A DNA stretch of 64,000 bases from CADCWK01 sp964244115. GTDB taxonomy: Bacteria; Chloroflexota; Chloroflexia; Thermomicrobiales; UBA6265. Shown here piece by piece: positions 8,196 to 16,993 of this stretch (the first letter of the stretch is position 1; every line of letters starts with the position of its first letter). The notes under the pieces are model-generated. The model saw nothing but the letters and a program-made list of their open reading frames with translations. It did no database searches and was not told the origin of the DNA. Location of the stretch: assembly GCA_964244115.1 (NCBI GenBank), contig CAXTHM010000006.1, positions 1-64,000 of the forward strand. Reading direction: 5' to 3'. Position numbers and translations under genes: made by a program.

Positions 8196-9617
8196 ATGGC
8201 GGTCGAGATCCGGGTTCCACCGCTCGGCGAGTCCCTGGTCGATGCGGTCGTGGGGACCTGGCTCAAGGGCGAGGGTGACGAGGTCAGCCGGGGCGAGACG
8301 ATCGTCGAACTGGAGACCGACAAGGTCAACCTCGACGTGACCGCCACCGAGGACGGCGTCCTCTCCAGCATCGCCAAACAGGAGGGCGACGTCGTCACCG
8401 TCGGCGAGATCCTGGCGATGCTCGGTGGTGCCTTAGCGGGGACCGCCAACGGCGCGGCCCCGGCGGCGGACCCGGTCGTCGCCGAGCCGGCCGGCGGCCC
8501 GCCCAGCGACGAGCGGACCGTCGCGGTGGACAGCGGGCCGAACGCGGCCCCGATCGCGGCCTCGGCCGCTCCGGCTCCGGTTCCCGAGGCATCCGCTCTG
8601 GCCCACACGAATGGCGATGCCAACCGCGCGGCGCCGATGGTCCGGCGGCTGGCCGAGGAGCACGGGCTCGACCTGGCCCGGATCGCCGGCAGCGGCCCCG
8701 GTGGCCGCGTGACGCGCGAGGACGTCCTGGTCGCGGCCCGCGGGCAGTCGGCCCCGGCGGCGCAGACTCCGGCTCCGGCGGTTCAGGTCCTGGCCGCGAC
8801 GCCCGCCCCGGCCTCGCTCTCCCCGGCGCAGGCGACGCCGGCCAGCCTCGTCCCGGTGCCATCCGGTGCGGCAGCTGCCCCGGCGAAGGCGGCGACCTCC
8901 GCCCCGGAGCCGAGCGGCCGGCCCGAGGAGGTCGTCCGGTTCTCCCGGCGGCGCCAGACGATCGCCCAGCGGCTGGTCGAGGCGCAGCAGACGGCGGCGA
9001 TGCTGACGACCTTCAACGAGATCGACATGACGGCCGTGATGGCCCTCCGGTCCCGGCGCAAGGAGTCGTTCAAGGAGCGCAACGGGGTCAACCTCGGCTT
9101 CATGTCCTTCTTCACCAAGGCCGTGATCGGGGCGCTGCGGAGCTTCCCGCAGGTCAACGCCGAACTGCGCGGCGACCAGCTGGTCCTGAAAAAGTACTAC
9201 GACATCGGGATCGCGGTCGGCGTCGAGGAGGGGCTGGTCGTCCCGGTCGTGCGCGACGCCGACCAGAAGACGTTCGCCGGGATCGAGCGGGAGATCGGCC
9301 AACTGGCCGTCCGGGCGCGGGACAACAAGCTGACGCTGGAGGAGCTCTCCGGCGGGACGTTCACGATCACCAACGGCGGTGTCTTCGGGTCGCTGCTGAG
9401 CACACCGATCCTGAACACGCCGCAGGTGGGCATCCTCGGGATGCACGCCATCCAGCAGCGGCCGGTCGTCCGGGACGGCGAGATCGTCGTCCGGCCGATG
9501 ATGTACGTCGCGCTGAGCTACGACCACCGGGTGGTCGATGGGCGGGAGGCGGTCCAGTTCCTGGTCAGGATCAAGGAGCTGCTGGAGGACCCGGAGAACC
9601 TGCTGCTCGAGGGCTGA
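8196..9617 (+). CDS. sucB: Dihydrolipoyllysine succinyltransferase (E2 of 2-oxoglutarate dehydrogenase)
   Basis: A 473-residue E2. Residues 1-76 form one lipoyl domain with the lipoylated lysine K43 in ETDKVNLDV. Ala/Pro-rich linkers follow. A peripheral E3-binding domain lies at about 146-182 (PMVRRLAEEHGLDL, GPGGRVTREDV). The C-terminal acyltransferase domain ends in the catalytic motif DHRVVDG at 443-449. It transfers succinyl from the lipoyl arm to CoA. It lies just after sucA; no E3 gene is present here. A weak AAGGA/GAGGA region precedes the ATG. An E2 for a branched-chain or pyruvate complex is possible in principle, but the neighbour decides for 2-oxoglutarate. Confidence 0.93.
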   Translation: MAVEIRVPPLGESLVDAVVGTWLKGEGDEVSRGETIVELETDKVNLDVTATEDGVLSSIAKQEGDVVTVGEILAMLGGALAGTANGAAPAADPVVAEPAGGPPSDERTVAVDSGPNAAPIAASAAPAPVPEASALAHTNGDANRAAPMVRRLAEEHGLDLARIAGSGPGGRVTREDVLVAARGQSAPAAQTPAPAVQVLAATPAPASLSPAQATPASLVPVPSGAAAAPAKAATSAPEPSGRPEEVVRFSRRRQTIAQRLVEAQQTAAMLTTFNEIDMTAVMALRSRRKESFKERNGVNLGFMSFFTKAVIGALRSFPQVNAELRGDQLVLKKYYDIGIAVGVEEGLVVPVVRDADQKTFAGIEREIGQLAVRARDNKLTLEELSGGTFTITNGGVFGSLLSTPILNTPQVGILGMHAIQQRPVVRDGEIVVRPMMYVALSYDHRVVDGREAVQFLVRIKELLEDPENLLLEG

Positions 9618-9725
9618 CTTTGCAGCAGGTTAGCAGTTTGGAACGCAAACTTGAATAGATGGGACTCGGAAGCGATGTGTTCAGCCTGACAAGCACCATG
9701 TTAACTATAAAAATAACTTGAACCG

Positions 9726-9764
9726 GATAGAAGGCGTGACCCCAACGGGGTCACGCCTTCTATC
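9726..9764. terminator. Strong hairpin terminator, probably bidirectional
   Basis: Positions 9726-9743 and 9747-9764 pair perfectly over 18 bases with an AAC loop. It lies between the convergent sucB (plus) and the small secreted protein gene (minus). The flanks are A/T-rich but lack a long T run. Confidence 0.8.
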
Positions 9765-9783
9765 TTAGGAGGCTTACGGTGCA

Positions 9784-10176
9784 CTATGCGTACATGTTTC
9801 CTTGCAAGTAGGTGGCGCTGGAGCAGTACGCTTTTGCCACCACATACCGTGCTGGCCCGTTGTTGTACCAGACAAAGAATGAGCCACCGGCTGTGGTATA
9901 GGCTCCTCCCAGCCCCTGTCCTGACGTATTGACGATGCTAATGAAGCAACGTCCTGAGCCGGCAGGAGAATTGTAGTAATTGATAACGTACAGATTCACA
10001 TTTGCGGCAATGTAAAACGAGCCAGTGAGCGTGACAGTAGCCTGCCCCGGATTGTTGGCAGAGAATGGAATGTTGATAGGTTGCGCCGAAGCGGCGTTTG
10101 GAGCCGCTACTATCCCTGTCGAAATGACAAGGGCCATGAGTAGAGTCGACAGCGACTTCTTTGAGAGATGGCGCAT
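9784..10176 (-). CDS. Small secreted protein of unknown function
   Basis: A 130-residue protein with a clear signal peptide (KKSLSTLLMALVISTGIVAA, likely cut after ASA near residue 31). The mature part of about 100 residues is rich in Tyr, Asn, Gly and Ser and has two cysteines that could form one disulfide. No family is recognised; the size and style fit a secreted beta-rich peptide, toxin or adhesin, but this is a guess. A strong ribosome binding site (AAAGGAGAG) precedes the ATG, which makes expression credible. Codons often end in A or T, unlike all neighbours, and the gene sits in an AT-rich island, so recent transfer is likely. Confidence 0.72.
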   Translation of the reverse strand: MRHLSKKSLSTLLMALVISTGIVAAPNAASAQPINIPFSANNPGQATVTLTGSFYIAANVNLYVINYYNSPAGSGRCFISIVNTSGQGLGGAYTTAGGSFFVWYNNGPARYVVAKAYCSSATYLQGNMYA

Positions 10177-10492
10177 CGTTGCACTCTCCTTTTGTTCAGA
10201 AGACTTTCCTCTACTCTAGGGGAATCCTCTTCCGATTTGATTCCTTAACGATGCAGCACTGGAGTAGAAGTTGCAATATCTGACTATCCTATTTGCATTC
10301 AACCATCTGGGCTATGACCTTGTTAGAGGCAATTAGTGTATCGCAAGATCGAGAGAAAATATTTTAGTATATATTCTAGATTCTATATTTTTATAAATCT
10401 CGTTATAATTCTGATTGAATTAATTTTTGTAAATCGAATAATATTATACTATTTCACCTAGTCGATGACATTTTTGAATCCGTATGCTTAAC
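10177..10492. other. AT-rich intergenic island
   Basis: From about 10230 to 10490 the sequence is strongly AT-rich (for example AAATATTTTAGTATATATTC) in an otherwise GC-rich genome. No gene is seen. It holds the promoter of the secreted protein gene and is probably imported DNA. Confidence 0.75.
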
Positions 10493-10855
10493 TCAAAGCG
10501 GCTCGTCGCTGTCCTCGAAGGCCTGGACGATCAGGGCCAGGCCGGTGACGAGCAGGATCGTCCCGATCACGCCGGTCGTGACCTGTGTCCAGCTCGCGCC
10601 CTCGGCCGGGGCCAGCCCGAGATCCTGCGCCCGGAGGGTGACGATCAGCAGGGCGAACCCGGCGACGATCAGCGCGATCGAGACAATCTGCCGGGTCCGG
10701 TGCGGGTGCCGCGGCGGGTCGGACGATCGCGGTCGAACGCCGTGGCCCATCGCCGGTTCGGTGGTCGGGTCGGCGATGGGCTCGCCCAGGCGCTCCGGCG
10801 CCGACTCGGCGGCAGGTTCCGGGATCGTCGATGGGGACGGAGTCGTGCTGGACAT
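10493..10855 (-). CDS. Small membrane protein, function unknown
   Basis: A 120-residue protein with a disordered Pro/Ser/Glu N-terminus of about 55 residues, then two membrane helices (IVSIALIVAGFALLIVTL and TTGVIGTILLVTGLALIVQA) joined by a short loop. The C-terminus is acidic (EDSDEP). No family is recognised. Codon use matches the GC-rich host, so the AT-rich island ends before it. It is transcribed away from the cox operon. Confidence 0.6.
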   Translation of the reverse strand: MSSTTPSPSTIPEPAAESAPERLGEPIADPTTEPAMGHGVRPRSSDPPRHPHRTRQIVSIALIVAGFALLIVTLRAQDLGLAPAEGASWTQVTTGVIGTILLVTGLALIVQAFEDSDEPL

Positions 10856-11406
10856 GCGGCCCTGGACCCTGACGGCGTGCGCGGATCGCTGTCCGGCCGG
10901 TTCCGGGAGCGGAGTCAGGCCACAGTATCCCCTGTCGGGCCGGGTACTGCCCGGCTGTTCTCATCGGTATCGGGGGAACCGGTCGGCCGGTGCCCATCGC
11001 GTGAGCTGAGGATGAACCGGTTCCGGCGGCGTGAGCGGTGACCGTGCGTGTGTTCGCTGTCGGGAATCTCGCCCGCCGAACGGTCCGGAATGCCGGGACG
11101 ATTTCGGCGTTGCGGGGCGGTCCTGGCGCGTTTCGCGGGGCCGATGGGACGGATTGGTGCCCGGATGCCCCATGCGATCCCGCGACGCTTGACCGACCGT
11201 CATGCACGGGCGAAGATGACCCCAGACATTGATCCGGACCGTCCCGATCCGCACGGCATGGCTGCCGGACGGGTCAGACGGCGGACGGTCCCGGTGAAGG
11301 TGGGGAAGCGGCGACACTTGGTCAGCGTGGGGTCGGGGGCAGGGGTGCCTCAGACGACCGGGGACGCGTGCTCCGGACTCAGGCGACCGGCAACGAGGGA
11401 ACGGGG
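10856..11406. other. Intergenic region upstream of the cox operon
   Basis: No gene is supported in this 551-base stretch. It must hold the promoter of the cox operon on the plus strand and that of the small membrane protein gene on the minus strand, but no clear -35/-10 pair was identified. Confidence 0.5.
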
Positions 11407-13077
11407 ATGCGGCAACGTCTTATCGATGCGGCGCGCAGGGGTGGCGCGCTGACCACCGGCCGACCCGGCTCCGGTGGGGACCGGGCGAGTCGCCGCCGGA
11501 CGCTCGTCCGCTTCGGCGTGATCGCGGCGGTGCTGGTGCTCGTCCTGAGCATCGTCGGCCCGGTCCTGGCCCAGTCCGGGGACAGCCGGCCGTACACGTC
11601 GACGGACCCGAAGACACCGGAGGGCCTCCAGATCCAGGACCTCTACAAGCTCATCTTCTGGATGGGCGTGGTGGTCTTCGTCTTCGTCCAGTTCCTGATC
11701 GTCTACACGGCGATGCGGTTCAAGCGCCGCCGCTCGCAGAACACCCGGCCCAACCAGGTCCACGGCCACCGGACGCTGGAGATCACCTGGACCGTCATCC
11801 CGGCGATCGTCCTGCTGATCATCGCCGTCCCGACGATCTCGACGATCTACTCCACCTACGCCGCCGGCGATGACACCGAAGACGCGATGGTGATCGAGGT
11901 CTACGGCAAGCAGTGGTGGTGGGAGGTCCATTACCCGGCCGCCGGGGCCGACAACGCGACCGGGACCGAGGGCGACGTCGTCGTGACGGCCAACGAGATC
12001 CGGATCCCCGAGGATCAGAAGGTCGTCTTCAAGCTCTACTCCAACAACGTGATCCACTCCTTCTGGATCCCGGAGATGACGGGTCGGATGGACGTCATCC
12101 CCGGCCATGAGCGGCGCCTCGCCTTCACGCCGCAGGAATCCGGCACCTACTACGGCGAGTGCGCCGAGTTCTGCGGGACAGCTCATGCCTGGATGCGTTT
12201 CGTCGTGAAGGTGCAACCGCAAGCCGAGTTCGACACCTGGATGACGGCGATGCAGCAGCCACCCGGAGCGGGAACTGCCGGCTATTCGCGGGATGGCGTT
12301 GTCTCACAGGCGCCACGTGCGTTCGGTCAGTGTCTCCAGTGCCACCGCATCAATGGTGTTGATGGGAGCGCCGCCGGAGCTGGTATCGCCACGGATCCGA
12401 CCAGCTATAGCGCCGGACCGAACCTCACCATGCTGGCCTGTCGTGACACGCTCGCTGCGGGGCTCCTCGAAAACACGCCAGAAAATCTTGCCCTCTGGTT
12501 GCTCAATCCTGGCCATGTCAAGGAAGGTAATTACATGTACGCCGTCGATGGCGGCGTCAAGAACCAGGGAGAACCAGGGGCGTTGACTCCGGAAAACGTC
12601 AATATCCTGGTCGCCTATCTCGAATCGCTGAAACCGGATGCGGGCTGCCCGGAGGCGGGGACCGAGAACGGCAACATGAACACGGACGCGCTGGCTGCCA
12701 ATGCCGCTCCGGTCGCGACGCCAGCACCCGTCGCCCCGGTCGCCACCCCGGTCGGCGGGACGCCCGTGGCGACAGGCGGGGCTCCGGTCGCGGGTGGACC
12801 GGTCCAGCTCGAGGGCGTCGACATCAACTGGACGCAGAAGGACCTGACGGTCCCGGTCGGTGGGACGATCGACATGTGGAACGGCGGTGTCCTCGAGCAT
12901 AACTTCGCGATCGAGGGCTACAACGACGCCGCGCCGGTCGCGCTGCCGCAGACTGGCGAGCACGTCATGTGGACGGTCCCGGCGGACCTCGCTCCCGGTA
13001 CCTACACCTTCTACTGCACCATCCCCGGGCACCGGGAGGCTGGAATGGTCGGAACGATCACGATCACCGCCCCGTAG
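11407..13077 (+). CDS. coxB: Cytochrome c oxidase subunit II fused to cytochrome c and a blue-copper domain
   Basis: A 556-residue subunit II carrying three redox modules. Residues 30-55 are a signal/first helix; helices at about 79-105 and 113-150 anchor it. The CuA domain has H207, C252, C256, H260 and M263. A cytochrome c module has the heme motif C309-L-Q-C-H313, with M377 a candidate axial ligand. An Ala/Pro/Val/Thr linker (about 422-462) leads to a cupredoxin module with type-1 copper ligands H498, C537, H542 and M547. Electrons could enter through either extra domain and pass to CuA. The ATG at 11407 follows GAGGG at good spacing; a GTG at 11368 is possible. The cytochrome c part uses different codons from the rest. 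Confidence 0.93.
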   Translation: MRQRLIDAARRGGALTTGRPGSGGDRASRRRTLVRFGVIAAVLVLVLSIVGPVLAQSGDSRPYTSTDPKTPEGLQIQDLYKLIFWMGVVVFVFVQFLIVYTAMRFKRRRSQNTRPNQVHGHRTLEITWTVIPAIVLLIIAVPTISTIYSTYAAGDDTEDAMVIEVYGKQWWWEVHYPAAGADNATGTEGDVVVTANEIRIPEDQKVVFKLYSNNVIHSFWIPEMTGRMDVIPGHERRLAFTPQESGTYYGECAEFCGTAHAWMRFVVKVQPQAEFDTWMTAMQQPPGAGTAGYSRDGVVSQAPRAFGQCLQCHRINGVDGSAAGAGIATDPTSYSAGPNLTMLACRDTLAAGLLENTPENLALWLLNPGHVKEGNYMYAVDGGVKNQGEPGALTPENVNILVAYLESLKPDAGCPEAGTENGNMNTDALAANAAPVATPAPVAPVATPVGGTPVATGGAPVAGGPVQLEGVDINWTQKDLTVPVGGTIDMWNGGVLEHNFAIEGYNDAAPVALPQTGEHVMWTVPADLAPGTYTFYCTIPGHREAGMVGTITITAP

Positions 13078-13083
13078 CACACA

Positions 13084-13114
13084 CCGGCCACCCCTGATCG
13101 GAAAGGGTGGCCGG
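13084..13114 (+). promoter_or_regulatory. Hairpin between coxB and coxA
   Basis: Positions 13084-13093 and 13105-13114 pair perfectly over ten bases. There is no T run after it, so it looks more like a processing or partial-attenuation hairpin that could set the coxB to coxA ratio than a full stop. Confidence 0.5.
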
Positions 13115-13184
13115 ACACCGGTCGACGGCATACGATGCACCCGTCACGTCATGGCATTCGCGAACAGTGGGAACAGGAGTCGTC

Positions 13185-15296
13185 ATGGCGACCTTCGCGC
13201 AACCGCAGACCCTGGCCAGGCCTGCGTCGACAGCCTACCCGTCCGAGAGCGGCCTCTGGTCGTGGCTGACGACGATCGACCACAAGCGGATCGGCATCCT
13301 CTACGGGGTGTCGGCGATCGTCTTCCTGTTCATCGGCGGCCTGGAGGCGATGCTGATCCGGCTCCAGCTCGCCCGGCCGGAGAACAGCCTCCTCAGCCTC
13401 GACACCTATAACTCCGTGTTCACGATGCACGGCACGACGATGATCTTCCTCGCCGTCATGCCGGCCTCGACGGCCTGGTTCAACTACCTCGTCCCGTTAC
13501 AGATCGGGGCGCGGGACGTGGCGTTCCCCCGGCTCAACGCGCTCAGCTTCTGGCTGCTGCTGGCCGGCGCCCTGATCCTGAACCTGAGCTTCCTCGCCGG
13601 GGCGGCCCCGAACGGCGGCTGGTACGGCTACGCGCCCAACACCGAGATCCTGGTCGGTTCGACCAATGTCTTCAACGACGGCCGGAACATCGAGTTCTGG
13701 GCCCTCGGCCTGCAGGTGCTGGGCTTCTCGTCCCTGGCCGCGTCCTTCAACATGATCGTGACGATCTTCAACCTGCGCGCCCCCGGCATGACGCTGATGC
13801 GGATGCCGATCTTCACCTGGGCGACGCTGATCACCTCGATCCTGATGGTCCTGGCCTTCCCGGCCATCACGATCGCCCTCGTCCTGCTCCAGCTCGACCG
13901 CTTCCTCGGCACCCACTTCTACATCCCGTCGCAGTACGTCATCCCCGAAGGGGGTGGACAGGCCGTCCTCACTTTGACAGGCGGTGACCCGTTACTGTGG
14001 CAACACCTGTTCTGGATCTTCGGGCACCCAGAGGTGTACATCCTGATCCTGCCCGCCTTCGGCATCGTCTCGGAGATCATCCCGGTCTTCAGCCGGAAAC
14101 CGCTGTTCGGCTACGCGGTCATGGTCTACGCCCTCGCCGCGATCGCCTTCCTCGGCTTCGGCGTCTGGGTCCACCACATGTTCACGACCGGTCTGGGCCC
14201 CACCCCGACCGCGATCTTCTCCGCGACGACGATGCTGATCGCGATACCCACCGGCGTGAAGATCTTCAACTGGGTCGGCACGATGTGGGGCGGACAGATC
14301 CGGTTCAGCACGCCGATGCTGTTCGCCGTCGGTCTGGTCTCCCAGTTCACGATCGGCGGCATCTCCGGCGTCATGCACTCCTCGGCGCCGGTCGATACCC
14401 AGCAGAGCGACTCGTACTTCATCATCGCCCACTTCCACTACGTGCTCTTCGGTGGCTCGATCTTCGCCCTGATCGCCGCCGTCTACTTCTGGTTCCCGAA
14501 GATCACCGGCAAGATGCTGGACGAGAGGCTGGGCAAGATCCACTTCTGGTGGACGTTCTTCGCCTTCAACGTGGCCTTCTTCCCGATGCACTTCCTCGGG
14601 CTGGAAGGGATGCCGCGCCGCTACGCCACCTACGGCGAGGGCTCGGGGTGGTGGTTCTGGAACGTCATCGTCTCGATCGGCTCGTTCGCGCTGGCGGCGT
14701 CCTTCGTCCTGTTCGTCTACAACATCGCCAAGACCCTGCGCTCCAAGGAGACGGTCGGCAACGACCCCTGGGACGCGGCTACCCTGGAGTGGACGATCCC
14801 GTCGCCGCCGCCGGTCTACAACTACAAGGTCATCCCGACCGTCACCCACCGGGACCAGTTCTGGGCCGACAAGTACGGCACCGGCACCCACCACGATGAG
14901 GAGAGCGACGTCGAGGTCCGGATCGCCGGCGTCAAGGTCGGCAGCTTCGACACCAACGACGAGAACCCGGAGGCCGAGGCGGCGACCCGGCGCCAGGGAG
15001 GCGATACCCGCGGGTCCGCGGCCCTGGGCAACATCGAGGAGGAGGAGCACATCCACATGCCGAACCCCTCGTTCTACCCGCTGATGGTCGCGATCGGCAT
15101 CTTCCTGATGGCCTTCGGTCTGATCTACAGCCACCCGCGCCTGGAGATCGAGCGGCTGAGCCTGCCGGTCCTGTCACTGATCGGCGTGGTCGTCATGCTG
15201 ATCGGGATCGCCGGGTGGTCGTTCGAGCCGGCTTCGGACCCAGAGCCCGAGCACGACGACATGACCGCCCCGATCGGCACCTCGGCCCACGCCTAA
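13185..15296 (+). CDS. coxA: Cytochrome c oxidase subunit I
   Basis: The 703-residue catalytic subunit of a heme-copper oxidase, type A by motifs. H82 (TMHGTT) and the pair H416/H418 (HFHYV) are heme ligands. CuB ligands are H281 in GHPEVY, with the cross-linked Y285, and H330/H331 in VHHMF. Twelve core helices are followed by a charged loop of about 100 residues and two further helices near the C-terminus, which makes it longer than the usual 530-600 residues. The ATG at 13185 has AGGAG upstream. It reduces O2 to water and pumps protons, in complex with the fused CoxB. Confidence 0.96.
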   Translation: MATFAQPQTLARPASTAYPSESGLWSWLTTIDHKRIGILYGVSAIVFLFIGGLEAMLIRLQLARPENSLLSLDTYNSVFTMHGTTMIFLAVMPASTAWFNYLVPLQIGARDVAFPRLNALSFWLLLAGALILNLSFLAGAAPNGGWYGYAPNTEILVGSTNVFNDGRNIEFWALGLQVLGFSSLAASFNMIVTIFNLRAPGMTLMRMPIFTWATLITSILMVLAFPAITIALVLLQLDRFLGTHFYIPSQYVIPEGGGQAVLTLTGGDPLLWQHLFWIFGHPEVYILILPAFGIVSEIIPVFSRKPLFGYAVMVYALAAIAFLGFGVWVHHMFTTGLGPTPTAIFSATTMLIAIPTGVKIFNWVGTMWGGQIRFSTPMLFAVGLVSQFTIGGISGVMHSSAPVDTQQSDSYFIIAHFHYVLFGGSIFALIAAVYFWFPKITGKMLDERLGKIHFWWTFFAFNVAFFPMHFLGLEGMPRRYATYGEGSGWWFWNVIVSIGSFALAASFVLFVYNIAKTLRSKETVGNDPWDAATLEWTIPSPPPVYNYKVIPTVTHRDQFWADKYGTGTHHDEESDVEVRIAGVKVGSFDTNDENPEAEAATRRQGGDTRGSAALGNIEEEEHIHMPNPSFYPLMVAIGIFLMAFGLIYSHPRLEIERLSLPVLSLIGVVVMLIGIAGWSFEPASDPEPEHDDMTAPIGTSAHA

Positions 15297-15350
15297 GCAC
15301 GATCGAACCGGGACGGGTGGCGTCGCGCCATCCGTCGAACATCGGGAGCA

Positions 15351-16130
15351 GTGACCTTGGCAACGACGGCACTCGAGGTGCAGCACGCGGGCGGCGGGAC
15401 GGCTCATGGTTCCGACCATGGCAGCTCCGGCCACCCGCCGACCAGCACCGGCATCGACAGCAAGAAGCTGCTGATGTGGTGGTTCCTGGGCAGCGAGTGC
15501 GTGCTGTTCGGGTCCCTGATCGCCACCTTCATGATCTACCGCAACCGGGCCCAGGATCTCTCCTTCAACCTGCAAGGGGTGGAGGACTCCGGGCTGGCGG
15601 TCGCGGGTGGTCCGTTCCCGAACCAGATCCTGGACCAGCTCTACACGGCGGTCTCGGCCGGCGTGCTGCTGTTCAGTTCGTTCACGATGGTGCTGGCGGT
15701 CGCGTCGATCGGTCGCGGGAACATCAAGGCGTTCCGGGTCTGGACGCTGGCGACGGCGATGCTGGGCGGGATCTTCCTGGCCGGCCAGTACTTCGAGTAC
15801 ACCGAGTTCTTCCATGAGGGGCTCAGCATCCAGCAGAACATCTTCGGGGCGGCGTTCTTCACCCTGACCGGTGTCCACGGGATGCACGTCTTCGTCGGCG
15901 TGATCTGGCTGACGATGCTCTCGATCGTCTCGTTCCGGGGCGGCATCTCGAAGAAGGACCACACGAACGTCGAGGTGGCCGGTCTGTACTGGCACTTCAT
16001 CGACATCGTCTGGATCGTGCTGTTCACCCTCGTCTACCTGCTGCCGTACCGCGACGGCACGGAGGAAGTCCCGACGGAATCGGGCGCGGACGCGGCGATG
16101 CGCCTGATCCACGCGATCCCGTTCTTCTAG
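15351..16130 (+). CDS. coxC: Cytochrome c oxidase subunit III
   Basis: A 259-residue membrane protein with a soluble His/Gly-rich N-terminus and five predicted helices, which stabilises subunit I. Subunit III signatures are GSECVLFGSLIATFM, the FEYTEF motif, FFTLTGVHGMHVFVG and YWHFIDIVWI. The GTG at 15351 comes very close to GGGAG; a TTG at 15357 has better spacing and would remove two residues. It lies 54 bases after coxA in the same operon. Confidence 0.94.
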   Translation: MTLATTALEVQHAGGGTAHGSDHGSSGHPPTSTGIDSKKLLMWWFLGSECVLFGSLIATFMIYRNRAQDLSFNLQGVEDSGLAVAGGPFPNQILDQLYTAVSAGVLLFSSFTMVLAVASIGRGNIKAFRVWTLATAMLGGIFLAGQYFEYTEFFHEGLSIQQNIFGAAFFTLTGVHGMHVFVGVIWLTMLSIVSFRGGISKKDHTNVEVAGLYWHFIDIVWIVLFTLVYLLPYRDGTEEVPTESGADAAMRLIHAIPFF

Positions 16131-16172
16131 GTCGTCTGTAGCCTGCGCCTGGACGCGCGGAGGGAGTGGCCC

Positions 16173-16514
16173 ATGTCAGCGACGCATATCGATTCCCAGG
16201 CCGAGGATGCCGCCAACGACCATCCTGGCGACCGCGTCTACTTCAACATGCTCGGGCTGCTGGCGGCGCTGACGGCGATCGAGGTGATCGTCTTCTACGT
16301 GACCGACTCGATCGTGCTGCGGGTGGGGATCCTGGTGGTCCTGCTGCTGGTGAAGTTCATCGCCCAGGTCGGCTGGTTCACGCACCTGCGCTACGACGAC
16401 AAGCGGCTGGCTCTCGTCTTCGGCGGCTGCTTCTTCATCGCCCTGAGCTGCATGGCGGCGCTGGTCGCGATGCAGTCGGTGGACGGGTTCTTCCTGCTGA
16501 ACGAGTACCAGTAG
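16173..16514 (+). CDS. coxD: Cytochrome c oxidase subunit IV (prokaryotic type)
   Basis: A 113-residue protein with three membrane helices (about 27-45, 48-67 and 80-102) and the QVGWFTHLRYD loop typical of the small COX4-like subunit of bacterial oxidases. It supports assembly or stability of the complex. CGGAGGGAG precedes the ATG. It is the last structural gene before a Family B repeat. Confidence 0.88.
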   Translation: MSATHIDSQAEDAANDHPGDRVYFNMLGLLAALTAIEVIVFYVTDSIVLRVGILVVLLLVKFIAQVGWFTHLRYDDKRLALVFGGCFFIALSCMAALVAMQSVDGFFLLNEYQ

Positions 16515-16603
16515 CCGTCACCTGGTTCGGGTGAAGAGCGGACGGTGTCCCGTCGCGGTATCCGTGGCGGGATCGTCGTGTCCTATCGGATGGATGGTCG
16601 TGA

Positions 16604-16850
16604 CGTAGGGTCACGGGCTTGCCCTGACCGGCGCCCGCAGGCGCCTTCGCCGCAAGGCGAGACGGTGTTCCGGATTCAACCATGTTCGATCGAGCTCGGC
16701 CATGGGACCACGGTGACGACGAGGTTTGGTATCGGCACGGTGTCGAGCCGGTTGATTTCAATGACCGAGGTTGAACCCGGGAGGCCGACTGTCGCCCTGC
16801 GGGGCGACGGCCGCTGCGGCGGCCGGTCAGGGCAAGCCCGTGACCCTACG
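16604..16850. repeat. Family B repeat with 28-bp perfect terminal inverted repeats
   Basis: Positions 16605-16632 and 16822-16849 are exact reverse complements. The interior carries GCCTTCGCCGCAAGGCGA and the GTTGAACCC / TCGCCCTGCGGGGCGA segments shared with the other copies. It has no coding capacity and fills the gap between coxD and ctaG, so it looks like a non-autonomous mobile repeat. Confidence 0.85.
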
Positions 16851-16993
16851 ACGGCCCGCTGCGGTGAGACAGGCCGGGGCGGCGTTCACGACCTTCGCCG
16901 TTCGCGAGGCGAGGGCTGGCGTACCATTGTCGGCATTGCCACCGCTGATCATGGTGCGGCGCCGACGATGCGCCGCGCCGCCAGGACGCCGTC

